DNA from: Parvularcula sp038749595
Lineage (GTDB): Bacteria > Pseudomonadota > Alphaproteobacteria > Caulobacterales > Parvularculaceae
Direction: 5' to 3'
Length of the DNA stretch: 64,000 nt
Assembly: GCA_038749595.1 (NCBI GenBank)
Contig: JBCDHW010000005.1
Coordinates: 1 to 64,000, forward strand
Below the pieces are notes generated by a model. It was not told where the DNA came from. It made no database searches and worked only from the letters and a program-made list of their open reading frames with translations. Positions 53,862-63,061 of this stretch are shown piece by piece (position 1 is the first letter of the stretch; every line of letters begins with the position of its first letter). Both the position numbers and the translations under genes were made by a program.

Positions 53862-56059
53862 CACCACTCCCGATAGAACTCGATGAATGCTCCACGCGGA
53901 TCACCGGGGAAGTGACCCGTGCGCTCGAGGAACCCGCTTTCGGCGAACTCTTCATCAAACAAGTTATCGACACGGAAGAGCACTTGGAAGGGCCCATTGT
54001 CCCAGATAATTGACGCATCCACCGTCAGGTAGTCCTGCACGATCTGGTTGTTGAAGCTCAACCGCTCGCCAACATAATCGCCGCCGATGGCGAACGCCGT
54101 GTTGATCGCTGGGACTTGGTAGCGGGTCCAGAAACCGAACGCGTTCTCAGGGGCGTTGGCAAAGCGATCACCCACCGAGTTGGAAATCCCCGGAACACCG
54201 ACGCCGTCGCGGATGACGATATTGTCCGCAACTTCCGTGATCCGCGCATCGTTGTAGGCGTAGGACGCTGTGACGACCCAGTCGGGGGTGATGTCGGCGA
54301 TGAACTCAACCTCAAGGCCTGTCGAGGTGACTTGGCCAACCGGCGCGAGGATGTTGATGCCACCGTCGCTGATCTCGCCCGTCGCCTGCAGCAGGTTGTC
54401 ACGCACGATGTCGTAGACCGCGATCCTGAGAAGCGCGCGATCGTCGAAGAGCTCGGCGTTGATCCCGCCCTCAACAATCGTCCCGGTCACCGGATCAAAC
54501 GGCCCGAACGGCTGCTCGTTTTGGTTGCTCGCGCCTTGCGGGACGTAAGAGTCCGCAAACTGAGCATAAAACGCAACGTTCTCCACCGGCTTGTAGATCC
54601 CGCCAACACGGAACGACACGTTGTCGTCGCTAAAGTCGTCGTTCGGATCATCGCTCGTCAGGTTGCGATCCTCGTACTCGTCGTAGCGCACGCCACCAAC
54701 GACCGTGAACGGACCAACCGTCGTCTCGTTCAGGACATAAACGCCTGAACGCGTCTGGTCCGAGGCACGAATGTCCGAAGGACCGCGGTCGTACTGGGTC
54801 GGATCCGTCGTTCCATAGTTGGGGTTCTGCAGGAACAACGGCTGGATGTCGCCAGGCAGCGACTGGCCTGCGAGGAACCGCGTGACGAAATCGTTCGAGA
54901 ACCGCGTCCGCTTAAAGTCGCCGTCAAAGTCCTCGTGGAAATGCTCCACCCCCGTCAGGAAGCGGTTCTGCACATCGCCAAAATCGCGCGCCCAGATCAG
55001 GTTCGCGCCGAACGACAATTGCTCTTCGGCCCGGAACTGGTCCCGGAATTCACGACCCACAAGATCAGGCACACCGTCCGCATCAAGATCAATCAGCGCC
55101 CGCGGCTCGTGGTACTCCTGGGATTGCTCCGCATCCGTCCAACGCAACGTGGCATCCCACGTCACTTCGCTCCCCGCTTCGCCCTCAAGGCGCGCCTGAA
55201 GGTTGGTCGAGACAAGGTCGAGGAAGTCCGTCGGCTCGTTGTGGTTCCAGCGGCGGCTGGTCAGGAAGTTCCCGTCATCATCAACCGGAACACCGCGCAG
55301 GCGGTTGCCGTCGAGGTTCTGCTCGATGTGCGTGGCTTGCAGGGTCAGCTTGGCAAAGCCGAGTTCTTGCGAGAACCCGCCGTCATAAATCGTCGTCTCG
55401 CTGCCGGTTAGTTCGCGCGGCGTGTTGCGATCTTCATAGAAAATCCCAAGGCGACCAGCACTGCCTTCCATCGGCAGGGCACCGGTGATTTCCAGCGATC
55501 CGCCGACCCGCGCCTCGGTCCCGAAGATCCCGCGCAAGCTGGCCGAGAACTCTTCCGACGGCTTCTTCGTCACATAGTTAAAGAGACCACCTGGCGCGCC
55601 CGGTCCATACAGCATGCCCGCTGGGCCTTTCAGGAACTCCACCCGCTCAATGTTGAACAGCTGCGGAACGTTGAAGCCCACATAGGGGTCGCCGCGCAGG
55701 CCATCGAAGAAGATTTCTTCCTGCCGGAAGCCCCGGGCCGTCACACCAGCATAGCTGAAGAGGCTGACCCCGGCGATGTTCCGGTAAATGTCCTGGGCAT
55801 CCCGCGCGCCCTGGTCACGGATCAACTGGGCGTTGATCGTCTGGATGACTTGGGTCGAATCAAGCGGCGCGGTCGGCAGCTTGCCGGTGGTGCTTTCCCC
55901 AATCTTATAAAGGGTTTGCGCCCGGCCTTGGACGACGATGATATCCTCATCCTCGTTCGGCCCGGTGCTGTCCGTGTCTTGAAACGCTAGGGCTGTCCCG
56001 GCGCTCGCGCACGCGATCGCTGCGATCGACGTGAAGAGGCGTGTTCTCAGTTGCATCAT
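53861..56059 (-). CDS. TonB-dependent siderophore receptor
   Basis: The 732-residue outer-membrane receptor has a signal peptide (MMQLRTRLFTSIAAIACASA...), a plug domain (IRDQGARDAQDIYRNIAGVSL, VEFLKGPAGMLYGPGAPGGLFNYVTKKP) and a 22-strand-type barrel ending in an aromatic residue (FYREW). This FhuA/FpvA-like family imports ferric siderophores. The frame is open upstream to 56578, but the signal peptide fixes the start near 56059. A Fur-like palindrome lies 22 bases upstream. Confidence 0.92.
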   Translation of the reverse strand: MMQLRTRLFTSIAAIACASAGTALAFQDTDSTGPNEDEDIIVVQGRAQTLYKIGESTTGKLPTAPLDSTQVIQTINAQLIRDQGARDAQDIYRNIAGVSLFSYAGVTARGFRQEEIFFDGLRGDPYVGFNVPQLFNIERVEFLKGPAGMLYGPGAPGGLFNYVTKKPSEEFSASLRGIFGTEARVGGSLEITGALPMEGSAGRLGIFYEDRNTPRELTGSETTIYDGGFSQELGFAKLTLQATHIEQNLDGNRLRGVPVDDDGNFLTSRRWNHNEPTDFLDLVSTNLQARLEGEAGSEVTWDATLRWTDAEQSQEYHEPRALIDLDADGVPDLVGREFRDQFRAEEQLSFGANLIWARDFGDVQNRFLTGVEHFHEDFDGDFKRTRFSNDFVTRFLAGQSLPGDIQPLFLQNPNYGTTDPTQYDRGPSDIRASDQTRSGVYVLNETTVGPFTVVGGVRYDEYEDRNLTSDDPNDDFSDDNVSFRVGGIYKPVENVAFYAQFADSYVPQGASNQNEQPFGPFDPVTGTIVEGGINAELFDDRALLRIAVYDIVRDNLLQATGEISDGGINILAPVGQVTSTGLEVEFIADITPDWVVTASYAYNDARITEVADNIVIRDGVGVPGISNSVGDRFANAPENAFGFWTRYQVPAINTAFAIGGDYVGERLSFNNQIVQDYLTVDASIIWDNGPFQVLFRVDNLFDEEFAESGFLERTGHFPGDPRGAFIEFYREW

Positions 56060-56408
56060 ATTCGGCCCACCCATGTTGTGATTGCGAATAGGTCGCAATA
56101 ACGCCAGGCCGTTTGTTCGGACAACCCCAAGAGCTGCCTTTTCATCCTGCTCTTGCGGCGCAATCTCGTCGCATGTGGCCAATTTCCCACACCCGCTCGC
56201 GCAACGCGCGATGCAGGACGATCCGCCGAGACCAAGCAAGCCACCGCATCGCGAGGCCGCGGCAGCGGCGCACCCCAACCGATCGCAACTCTCTGCGCTC
56301 TTTTCAGACCACAGATCGCAAAGCCGACCGTTTTCCCCTGGAAACGCTTGTCGTCTTCGTTGCGCAGCGTTAACCTTTTCCCTGGGAAAAATTTGGGGCC
56401 GCAAAACC
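56060..56408. other. Divergent intergenic region between the TonB receptor and a hydrolase
   Basis: About 350 bases without a convincing gene. It holds a perfect palindrome near the receptor start (described separately) and presumably promoters in both directions. Frames crossing it have composition unlike the confirmed genes. Confidence 0.4.
56081..56099. promoter_or_regulatory. Fur-like palindrome upstream of the siderophore receptor
   Basis: ATTGCGAATAGGTCGCAAT is a perfect 7-bp inverted repeat with a 5-base centre. It resembles the TGCGAAT/ATTCGCA half-sites predicted for alphaproteobacterial Fur. It lies 22 bases before the receptor start, where an iron-sensing repressor would be expected. 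The centre lacks the usual AT-rich symmetry, so this is probable rather than certain. Confidence 0.5.
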
Positions 56409-58517
56409 ATGTTCAAGCAGATCGTCGCCGCTGGCGTCATGGCCATGACGTCGGCCGTCGCCGCGCAGGAAAGTCCTGAAGCGGTTGAGCCGGAGCTCGA
56501 AGCCGCCCAGACCCCGCTGGTCGAGCCCTTCTTCAACGATAGCGTCAGCGCACCGATCAACGTGGTCTGCCCGTTCAAAGGCGCCGTCGATTACGAACCA
56601 GGCGAAGTCTCCTGCGGCTTCATTGAAGTCCCCGAAAACCGCTCCGATCCCAACAGCCGGGCCATCCGCCTCCTCTACACCAAGCTCCACGCCAAGGCTG
56701 GGCTTGAAAAGGACGACGAAGACGACACGAAGTCCAAGGATGACGACGAAGAAGAACTCGTCGAACGCGATGATCCGATCGCCTACCTCACCGGCGGTCC
56801 AGGCGCGCCGGTCGTCTTTTATGTGCGCCGTTTCAAGGACCACGATCTCCTTAAAACCCGGGACATCTATATTCTGCAGCAGCGGGGCATCGAAGAAAGC
56901 GGCGCGTTCTGCCCGTTCTACGGCACCGTCCGCCCAGAGCTCTACCAAGCCAAGAACATTTTGGAATCCGAGCTTGAGGGCGCTGACCGCATGCGCGCAT
57001 GCCTTGAGGCCGCGAAAGCGCGGGGCGTTGATATCTCCGCCTACAACACGGTCGAAAATGCCCACGACGTGCGGGCACTGCGCCGCGCTTTAGGCTTCGA
57101 AACATGGAACGTCTGGGGCATTTCCTACGGCTCCCACCTCGGCCAGATGCTCACCCAAGTGGACCCCGACGGGATCCGCGCCCTCGTCATCGACGCGATC
57201 GTCCCGAACAACCTCCAAGACCTCATGCGGTTCGCCAAATGGGTCGCCCTCGACTTTGAAAAGATCTTCGACCGCTGTGACGAGACCACCAATCCGCACT
57301 GTGATGGTCTCGAGGAGCGCTTATACGCCATTGTCGATGATCCATGGCTCCGTGTCGAAACATTCGACGCTGAGGCCATTCCGGCAGGCGAGGTTTACCT
57401 GCCGCCCTACCTCCCAGGCCTCCTCGCCTTCAGCATGATGTATGAACAGGACAAGCATCCCGCGATGCCGGCGGTCATGGACCATCTCGTTGAAAAGTTT
57501 GAACAAGGCGACCCATCCATCTTTGCTGGTGTCGGCAATGTCTTGGCCGGGGGCGGCGACCAGGGGATGAGTTCCGCGGTCCGCTGCAACGACGGCTACT
57601 TCCAAGCAGCTGCTGACGATCTGCCCAAGGATCTTGAGGAATACCCACTCTTCGCCAACGCGCTTACGTCCATCGAAGGCTCAAGGGCCATGGCGCAGGC
57701 CTGCATCGATGCGGGCGCCGCGCCGCGCGACCGCGCCGACTATCAACCGGTCCAGACCGACATCCCCACACTGATCATCAACGGCACGTGGGATCCAATC
57801 ACCCCCGCCCCGCTGGCCGAGCTCATCGCGCCAGGCTTTTCAAATGGGCGCTTGATCCTTGTTCCGTATGCGGGGCATGGCCCGACGCGTTCCATGAGCG
57901 AATGTTCCGGAGACGTCCTCACCGCGTTCTATGACGACCCGGCACAGGACCTCGCCGCACTGGACGCCAGCTGTTTCGAAGAAGGCGTCGGCGCGCCGGA
58001 GTTCGTCACCTATCAGACCACGGATCTTCCTCTGAAAGCCGCCGCGCTCCTCGCGCAGGACGAGCGGAAACCGCTTCTCGTGGCCGGCGCAACGGCTGGC
58101 CTCTCTGCCCTGACGCTCGGCCTCGGCCTGTTGATGATCCCTGTCGGCTTCCTCGCCCGGCTCGGCTCGTTCGGCAAAGCCAACACCTTAGCCACCGGCG
58201 ATGGCCTGACCCGGTTCCTCGCTCTGCTGACGGCAGTCAGCGGCGTTGCGAGCCTCGGCGTCTTGGGCCTCGGCGCGCAGGCGGCGACGGAGATTGCCGA
58301 AGAGTCGCTCATCGCTGGGTTCGCCCACCCGGCACCCTACGCGCCCTGGCTCCTTCTGCTCACAGCAGCCCTCGGGCTTATCCTGGTCATACGAACAATT
58401 CTGGTGCGGTTTAGCCAACCCGTCCGTATGGGAACATTCCTAGGCTTCATCCTAATGGGCACCGCCGCCATGGCACTGTTCATCACAGCCTTCTGCTGGG
58501 ATCTGGGCCCCTTCTAA
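56409..58517 (+). CDS. Secreted-type alpha/beta hydrolase with four C-terminal membrane segments
   Basis: The 702-residue protein starts with a signal peptide (MFKQIVAAGVMAMTSAVAA) and an acidic Lys/Asp/Glu-rich linker (about 95-118). The TAP/proline-iminopeptidase-like hydrolase has GGPGAP (oxyanion), nucleophile Ser239 in GISYGSHLG, Asp in INGTWDPITP and His in PYAGHGPTRS. After the usual C-terminal TAP segment, residues about 555-702 form four hydrophobic spans ending MALFITAFCWDLGPF. Membrane-tethered members of this family are not common. The substrate may be peptides or esters. The start at 56409 is set by the signal peptide. Confidence 0.82.
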   Translation: MFKQIVAAGVMAMTSAVAAQESPEAVEPELEAAQTPLVEPFFNDSVSAPINVVCPFKGAVDYEPGEVSCGFIEVPENRSDPNSRAIRLLYTKLHAKAGLEKDDEDDTKSKDDDEEELVERDDPIAYLTGGPGAPVVFYVRRFKDHDLLKTRDIYILQQRGIEESGAFCPFYGTVRPELYQAKNILESELEGADRMRACLEAAKARGVDISAYNTVENAHDVRALRRALGFETWNVWGISYGSHLGQMLTQVDPDGIRALVIDAIVPNNLQDLMRFAKWVALDFEKIFDRCDETTNPHCDGLEERLYAIVDDPWLRVETFDAEAIPAGEVYLPPYLPGLLAFSMMYEQDKHPAMPAVMDHLVEKFEQGDPSIFAGVGNVLAGGGDQGMSSAVRCNDGYFQAAADDLPKDLEEYPLFANALTSIEGSRAMAQACIDAGAAPRDRADYQPVQTDIPTLIINGTWDPITPAPLAELIAPGFSNGRLILVPYAGHGPTRSMSECSGDVLTAFYDDPAQDLAALDASCFEEGVGAPEFVTYQTTDLPLKAAALLAQDERKPLLVAGATAGLSALTLGLGLLMIPVGFLARLGSFGKANTLATGDGLTRFLALLTAVSGVASLGVLGLGAQAATEIAEESLIAGFAHPAPYAPWLLLLTAALGLILVIRTILVRFSQPVRMGTFLGFILMGTAAMALFITAFCWDLGPF

Positions 58518-58547
58518 GCCCAAGATCCAAGCACCCAACTGCGCACC

Positions 58548-58580
58548 GGAGGCGGACGACATCAAAACCGCCCCGCCTCC
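58548..58580 (+). terminator. Possible hairpin terminator after the hydrolase gene
   Basis: GGAGGCGG (58548-58555) pairs with CCGCCTCC (58573-58580). It follows the stop codon by 30 bases. There is no T tract, so it may be a factor-dependent or processing structure. Confidence 0.3.
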
Positions 58581-58645
58581 GAAAACTCCCGACCCCGAGC
58601 CAACCGAATGGCCACAACAGCACGGCCCAAAATCGGCAGCGCCAC

Positions 58646-58683
58646 TAAAAAGCGCTCAAATAGGCCGGAAGGCCGGTAGCGCT
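58646..58683 (-). terminator. Terminator downstream of tRNA-Leu
   Basis: On the minus strand an AGCGCT...AGCGCT outer pairing encloses a CCGG-loop-CCGG hairpin and is followed by TTTTT (bases 58647-58651 complement). Location, just after the tRNA 3' end, supports termination of tRNA-Leu. Confidence 0.5.
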
Positions 58684-58690
58684 CCTAAAA

Positions 58691-58775
58691 TGGTGCGGAT
58701 GAGAGGACTCGAACCTCCACGCCGTAAGACACCAGAACCTAAATCTGGCGCGTCTACCAATTCCGCCACATCCGC
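58691..58775 (-). tRNA. tRNA-Leu (anticodon TAG)
   Basis: The 85-base cloverleaf has acceptor GCGGATG/CATCCGC, anticodon stem CCAGA/TCTGG with loop TTTAGGT (anticodon TAG), a long variable arm typical of leucine tRNAs, and T-arm GAGGTTCGAGTCCTC. CCA is encoded at 58691-58693. Confidence 0.95.
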
Positions 58776-59149
58776 ACGGGCGCGAGGCTGATAACGGCTC
58801 CCGGCGTGGTTGTCGAGCGCTGGTGATGGCGGGGCATCGAGGCCCTCAAGCGGGTGGTCGCGCAGGGCTGGGAGATGCGTCTAGCCTTCTGTTATATCAG
58901 GATTTTAGGATCCCTCTTTTGCGCCCGAAGGCCAGCGTCCTCCGCACCCGACCTGGCGAGGCGACGACCCTGCGCGCAACAATCGCCGCATGCGCGCGGC
59001 AATCCACCAGGGCCTTTCCGGCCTCCCTGGCAGCCGATGGAAACCCAACGGCCCGCATCGCCGATAGGTCCCGATCCGTGCAAGCCAACCGCACGGCGGC
59101 TCGGCCGCGCAGCGACGATGTCCCGCCGCCATATGCGGCTTAGCGGCGG
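58776..59149. other. Gap between tRNA-Leu and nnr
   Basis: About 375 bases with no supported gene; the open frames have no family-like content or ribosome site. The tRNA-Leu promoter lies at its left end. Confidence 0.4.
58788..58816 (-). promoter_or_regulatory. Promoter of tRNA-Leu
   Basis: Minus-strand TCGACA (58811-58816) and TATCAG (58788-58793) are separated by 17 bases, placing transcription start about 6 bases before the tRNA 5' end. The geometry is that of a sigma-70-type promoter. Confidence 0.5.
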
Positions 59150-60610
59150 CTAAAGCAGCCCGCCCAGAACCTCGGCGATCCGCGCCGGAAGCGCGTCAGC
59201 GTTGAGGCTCATCGGTGCGGTGCGTCCTGCCTCGCCGTGCACCCAGGCGCCGATCGACGCCGCGGCATAGGGCGAGAGCCCCTGAGCCAACAGCGCGCCG
59301 ATCACCCCGGCCAGGCAATCGCCTGAGCCCGCCGTGGCCAAGGCTGGGCTGCCTTGGGTGCTGATCACGGGCACTTCGCCCGGCGCTGCGATGACCGTCG
59401 TCGCGCCTTTCAGCAGCACCGTCGCCCCCGACCGCTCCGCAGCAAGCCGTGCCCGGTCGAGTTTGCTGCCGGTGATGTCGGGGAAAAGGCGCGCAAATTC
59501 CCCCTCGTGCGGGGTCAGCACACAGCCCTCATGAAGCGCTTGAAACAGCGTATCCGGTGCATCCGTGTAAAGAGTAAGCGCATCGGCATCGACCACGGCG
59601 GGCAGTCCCGATCCCAGCGCCGTATGCAGACGTTCCGCAGACGCATCACCATGACCCATCCCCGGCCCCACGACCACGGCACGCATCTTCTGGCTAAGGG
59701 CCACGTGGAGGTCTTGGCTCGTCTGTATACGGCGGACCATCACCGCATCGAACTGGCTAGCGGCATATTCCGCAGCGCTGACGGGCGAAAGAAACGTCAC
59801 GGCCCCCGCCCCGGCCATGCTCGCCGCACGCGCCGCCAGCCGGGCGGCGCCGCCTTTCAGGCCCGGGCCGCCAATCACTGCCACGCCGCCGCGGGCATAC
59901 TTGTGCACCTCGCGCTGTGCCGGCGCCAAAAGGTGGCTCCACAGCCGCGGATGGTTCCACAGCGCCGTCGTATCCGCCTCCTCGTGCAGGATCCCGAGGT
60001 CAGCCAGGTGCACCGCGCCGCAAAGCTCCGCGCCCTCGCCCATCAAGTGGCCAGGCTTCAGCCGATGAAACGTGACCGTCGTCTCCGCCCGCGGCGCGCA
60101 TCCCAGAACCACGCCGCTAGCGCCGTCGACCCCGCTGGGCAGGTCAATAGCGAAGACCCGAGCATCCGCTTCATTAATCCGTGCAATGAGCGCCGCCGCC
60201 TCTCCGTCCAAAGGACGCGACAGTCCCGCTCCAAACAGCGCATCGATCACCAGCGACCTCGCCGACGGCGCAAACACGCCCGTGGGCCGAAGGTGCGGAA
60301 CCAGCAGCGGATACCGCGCCTCATCCAACGGCGCCTCGTTGTTCAGCCGCAAAACCTCCACCGGCCAGCTGAGCTCGATCAACATCTGCGCCAGCGCCAG
60401 GCCGTCCTCGCCGTTCATCCCCGGACCGCACAGCACCGAAACCGCCTGACGCGGATAACCCGCGCGCAACACCCGCAGGCAAGCACGCGCGGCGCGATCC
60501 ACCAGCATAAACTGCGGGGTTCCCGCCGCAATCGTCCGGGCATCGGCCTGGGCCATGGCTTCGGGAGCCACCACCGCTCGGTCCCATTTTGCTACCGGAT
60601 CAAACGTCAT
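59150..60610 (-). CDS. nnr: Bifunctional NAD(P)H-hydrate epimerase/dehydratase
   Basis: The 486-residue protein repairs hydrated NAD(P)H. The N-terminal YjeF_N epimerase domain (ADARTIAAGTPQFMLVDRAARA, VLCGPGMNGEDGLALA, LVIDALFGAGLSRP) is fused to the C-terminal ADP-dependent dehydratase (VVVGPGMGHGDAS, VLTPHEGEFARLF, ATAGSGDCLAGVIGALLAQG). This fusion is the standard bacterial form. It is divergent from dprA, with about 110 bp between the starts. Confidence 0.95.
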   Translation of the reverse strand: MTFDPVAKWDRAVVAPEAMAQADARTIAAGTPQFMLVDRAARACLRVLRAGYPRQAVSVLCGPGMNGEDGLALAQMLIELSWPVEVLRLNNEAPLDEARYPLLVPHLRPTGVFAPSARSLVIDALFGAGLSRPLDGEAAALIARINEADARVFAIDLPSGVDGASGVVLGCAPRAETTVTFHRLKPGHLMGEGAELCGAVHLADLGILHEEADTTALWNHPRLWSHLLAPAQREVHKYARGGVAVIGGPGLKGGAARLAARAASMAGAGAVTFLSPVSAAEYAASQFDAVMVRRIQTSQDLHVALSQKMRAVVVGPGMGHGDASAERLHTALGSGLPAVVDADALTLYTDAPDTLFQALHEGCVLTPHEGEFARLFPDITGSKLDRARLAAERSGATVLLKGATTVIAAPGEVPVISTQGSPALATAGSGDCLAGVIGALLAQGLSPYAAASIGAWVHGEAGRTAPMSLNADALPARIAEVLGGLL

Positions 60611-60720
60611 TCCCGTCGCCCTGCATAAGTCGCGCCCGCATCATGCGAGACTATCACACATCCGCCGCGCTGAACGCCTCCGTCCTGGTAGCTTTTGTTC
60701 CAGGCTGCCAAAAGGACCGC

Positions 60721-61836
60721 ATGAACAATGACCTGAGCGAAAATGAACGCTTAGCGCGGTTGCGTTTGATCCGTTCGGCAGGGGTCGGCCCCCTGACCTA
60801 CAAGCAGCTGATGGCCCGCGCAGGGTCCGCGGAAGAGGCGGTGGCGATCCTCCCCGACCTTGCACAAAAGGCTGGGCGCCGGGTGATCGCGCTCGCCGAT
60901 CCTGAGCGCATTTGGGCCGAGTGGGAGCATGGTCTTGCCCATGGGTTCACGCTTTTGGCGCTCGGTGAGGCCGCCTATCCGCCCGCCCTCGCGGCCATTC
61001 CCGATGCGCCGGCCGTTCTCTGGCTGCATGGTGATCAGCGCCTGCTCGATCGGCCGTCCGTGGCGATCGTCGGTGCAAGGAACGCTTCGGCGGCGGGGCG
61101 CCAGATCGCCGGGCAACTGGCTGAGGGGCTGGGCGGCGAAGGCTTCGTGGTCACTTCCGGCATGGCGCGCGGCATCGACGGCGTAGCCCACAACGCGGCA
61201 CTCCGTACAGGAACGATTGCTGTTTTGGCGGGCGGTGCAGACAACATCTATCCGCCCGAGCACGACGCCCTCTACCGCGCAATTGCCGAGGACGGCTTGG
61301 TCATCTCCGAACAGCCTTTGGGCATGGTCGCACGGGCAAAAGACTTCCCCAAACGCAATCGCATCGTGTCCGGATTGTCCCTAGGCACCGTTGTCGTTGA
61401 GGCAGCCGCTCGTTCGGGTACACTGATCACCGCACGCCTCGCGTCGGAACAGGGCCGGGACGTCTTTGCCGTGCCAGGCTCCCCCCTCGATAGCCGAAGC
61501 GCTGGCACCAACGCCCTCATCAAAAAGGGTGCAACCCTGATCGGCGGGGTCGACGATATCCTGACCGAGCTTGCGCAGCAGACCGAAGCGTTCGCCGAAC
61601 CGCCTGCGCCCTTTGATAGTCCTTATCCAGAGGATTATGAGCTGACACCCGACCTCTCGGAAAAAGTACTGAATTTGCTCAGCTTTACCCCAACGCATCG
61701 GGATATCATCATCGCAGAAAGCAACGCGCCAGCGGCCGCGGTGGCGGCGGTGCTGCTCGATTTGGTTCTCGATGGCCGGGCGGAGGAAGACGTCGGCGGC
61801 TGCTACGTCAGGTCCGCGGACAGCCCTGGCAGGTGA
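60721..61836 (+). CDS. dprA: DNA-processing protein DprA
   Basis: The 371-residue protein loads RecA onto incoming single-stranded DNA during transformation. It has the Rossmann-fold core VAIVGARNASAAGRQ, TSGMARGIDGVAHNAALRTG, LPKGxxP-like NIYPPEHDALY and FPKRNRIVSGLSLGTVVVEA. A C-terminal winged-helix-like region (about 315-360) follows. ATG 60721 fits the family start; the frame extends to 60589. The last 34 bases overlap the convergent hydrolase gene. Confidence 0.94.
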   Translation: MNNDLSENERLARLRLIRSAGVGPLTYKQLMARAGSAEEAVAILPDLAQKAGRRVIALADPERIWAEWEHGLAHGFTLLALGEAAYPPALAAIPDAPAVLWLHGDQRLLDRPSVAIVGARNASAAGRQIAGQLAEGLGGEGFVVTSGMARGIDGVAHNAALRTGTIAVLAGGADNIYPPEHDALYRAIAEDGLVISEQPLGMVARAKDFPKRNRIVSGLSLGTVVVEAAARSGTLITARLASEQGRDVFAVPGSPLDSRSAGTNALIKKGATLIGGVDDILTELAQQTEAFAEPPAPFDSPYPEDYELTPDLSEKVLNLLSFTPTHRDIIIAESNAPAAAVAAVLLDLVLDGRAEEDVGGCYVRSADSPGR

Positions 61837-62744
61837 CGCGCAATATGCGCATCAAACGCATCCCAGAACTGGTCGCGCAACTCATCCCGCTCCATCAAAA
61901 GCTCATGCTCCGCCCCCGGAACATGCACCACATCGATATGCGGTGATGACCGCGCAATCAGCTCATGGTCCGTGGGATCAACAACCGTATCGTTCCCCGC
62001 ACTGACGATCATCGTAGGGACAGACAGCTGCGCGAACGCATCGCGGCCATGCAACACCACCTGCTGACGGTCCATCGCCGCCACAAACGCAGGAGTCGGT
62101 TTCGGCAGCGCCATTTTCGGATCGGATAGAGCCAGGTCGCGCATCACCTTGTGGCGCTCGGGATCGCTCGTCAAGTTGTTCCCCTCAAACGTCATGGCCG
62201 CGCCTTCGCCGCCCACCGCCTGGTCACGCAGGCCTGCACGGCACATCACCCAGGCGAGGCCCCGCGTCGCGACCCGCTGGGCCACGTTGCGAAAGATCCT
62301 TGTGGCGGGTGCTGACAGAACGGCCGCATCGGCCGCGCCCCCGCCCGCGAGCCACGACAGCGTAATCAATCCGCCCATGGAATGTCCGACCACGGTCAAT
62401 CTTTCGGCAGCGAGGGACGCAACAACAGCGTTGAGGTCACCAATATGCTTGGAGAAGTCGTCAATCCGGGCGCGGTCGTCTCCATCCGTATGCCGATCAG
62501 ACAGGCCTTGCCCCCTTGGATCATAGGCCACGACCGCAAACCCGCGATCTTGCAGATCGAGCGCGGTTTCACCATACTTTTCAACGGGCTCCGTCCATCC
62601 AGGCACGATCAAAGCCGTCCCGCGCGCGCCCGATCCGCCGAAATGCGCGAGCCGCAACCGCGCGCCGTCATGGCTCTCAAACCACGACGCTGTCGTCCCC
62701 TCTGGCAGGCTCGTCGTCTCGGTCGGAAAAAGCGGCGCGGTCAT
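61803..62744 (-). CDS. Alpha/beta hydrolase (lysophospholipase-like)
   Basis: The 313-residue hydrolase has Ser in VVGHSMGGLI, Asp in VSAGNDTVVDP and His in VPGAEHELLME, as in monoglyceride lipase/lysophospholipase PldB relatives. No signal peptide is seen, so it is probably cytoplasmic. Its ATG overlaps the stop of the SCP2 gene (ATGA), and the two are cotranscribed. Confidence 0.85.
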   Translation of the reverse strand: MTAPLFPTETTSLPEGTTASWFESHDGARLRLAHFGGSGARGTALIVPGWTEPVEKYGETALDLQDRGFAVVAYDPRGQGLSDRHTDGDDRARIDDFSKHIGDLNAVVASLAAERLTVVGHSMGGLITLSWLAGGGAADAAVLSAPATRIFRNVAQRVATRGLAWVMCRAGLRDQAVGGEGAAMTFEGNNLTSDPERHKVMRDLALSDPKMALPKPTPAFVAAMDRQQVVLHGRDAFAQLSVPTMIVSAGNDTVVDPTDHELIARSSPHIDVVHVPGAEHELLMERDELRDQFWDAFDAHIARHLPGLSADLT

Positions 62745-63061
62745 TGATCCGTGTTCCCGATTTCAATGCGCGCCATCACCGCCATGTCGCCGCTGATCTT
62801 GATCTGACCCGCCGTATACGCCGTTTCGAGGCGCCGCTGCTGGCTGACGATCGACCGCAAGGTCTGCACATCGCTGCGCCACAGGCAGAATTGTCCGGAC
62901 ACTTCCGGCGGCGCATCAGGGGAGACGACCGGCGCCTCGCCGCGGCCATCGATCCAAAGCGATGATCCGTCCCCGGCGCATTCGATCCGAAGAATCCCGC
63001 CAAAGGGCGCAACAAAGCATGTCTCTGCCTCGCTGCGCAGGCTCTCCGCCTCGCTACTCAA
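62741..63061 (-). CDS. SCP2 sterol-carrier-domain-like small protein
   Basis: The product (106 residues from TTG 63061) carries a single SCP2-like fold: FVAPFGGILRIECAGDG, SSLWIDGRG and the typical end ISGDMAVMARIEIG. Such domains bind hydrophobic ligands. TTG 63061 is preferred over TTG 63082 because AGGAAGCG precedes it and it overlaps the upstream stop (TTGAGTAG). The setting between two enzyme genes suggests lipid handling. Confidence 0.7.
   Translation of the reverse strand: MSSEAESLRSEAETCFVAPFGGILRIECAGDGSSLWIDGRGEAPVVSPDAPPEVSGQFCLWRSDVQTLRSIVSQQRRLETAYTAGQIKISGDMAVMARIEIGNTDQ

Noticed and set aside
52827..53876. Plus-strand frame (349 codons) opposite the PepSY membrane protein gene
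   Set aside because: It is antisense to a well-supported gene and has no recognisable family.
58823..59143. Short plus-strand frames between tRNA-Leu and nnr
   Set aside because: They have no ribosome site and no family-like sequence.
59354..60628. Long plus-strand frame (424 codons) opposite nnr
   Set aside because: It is Arg/His-rich and antisense to an intact bifunctional enzyme.
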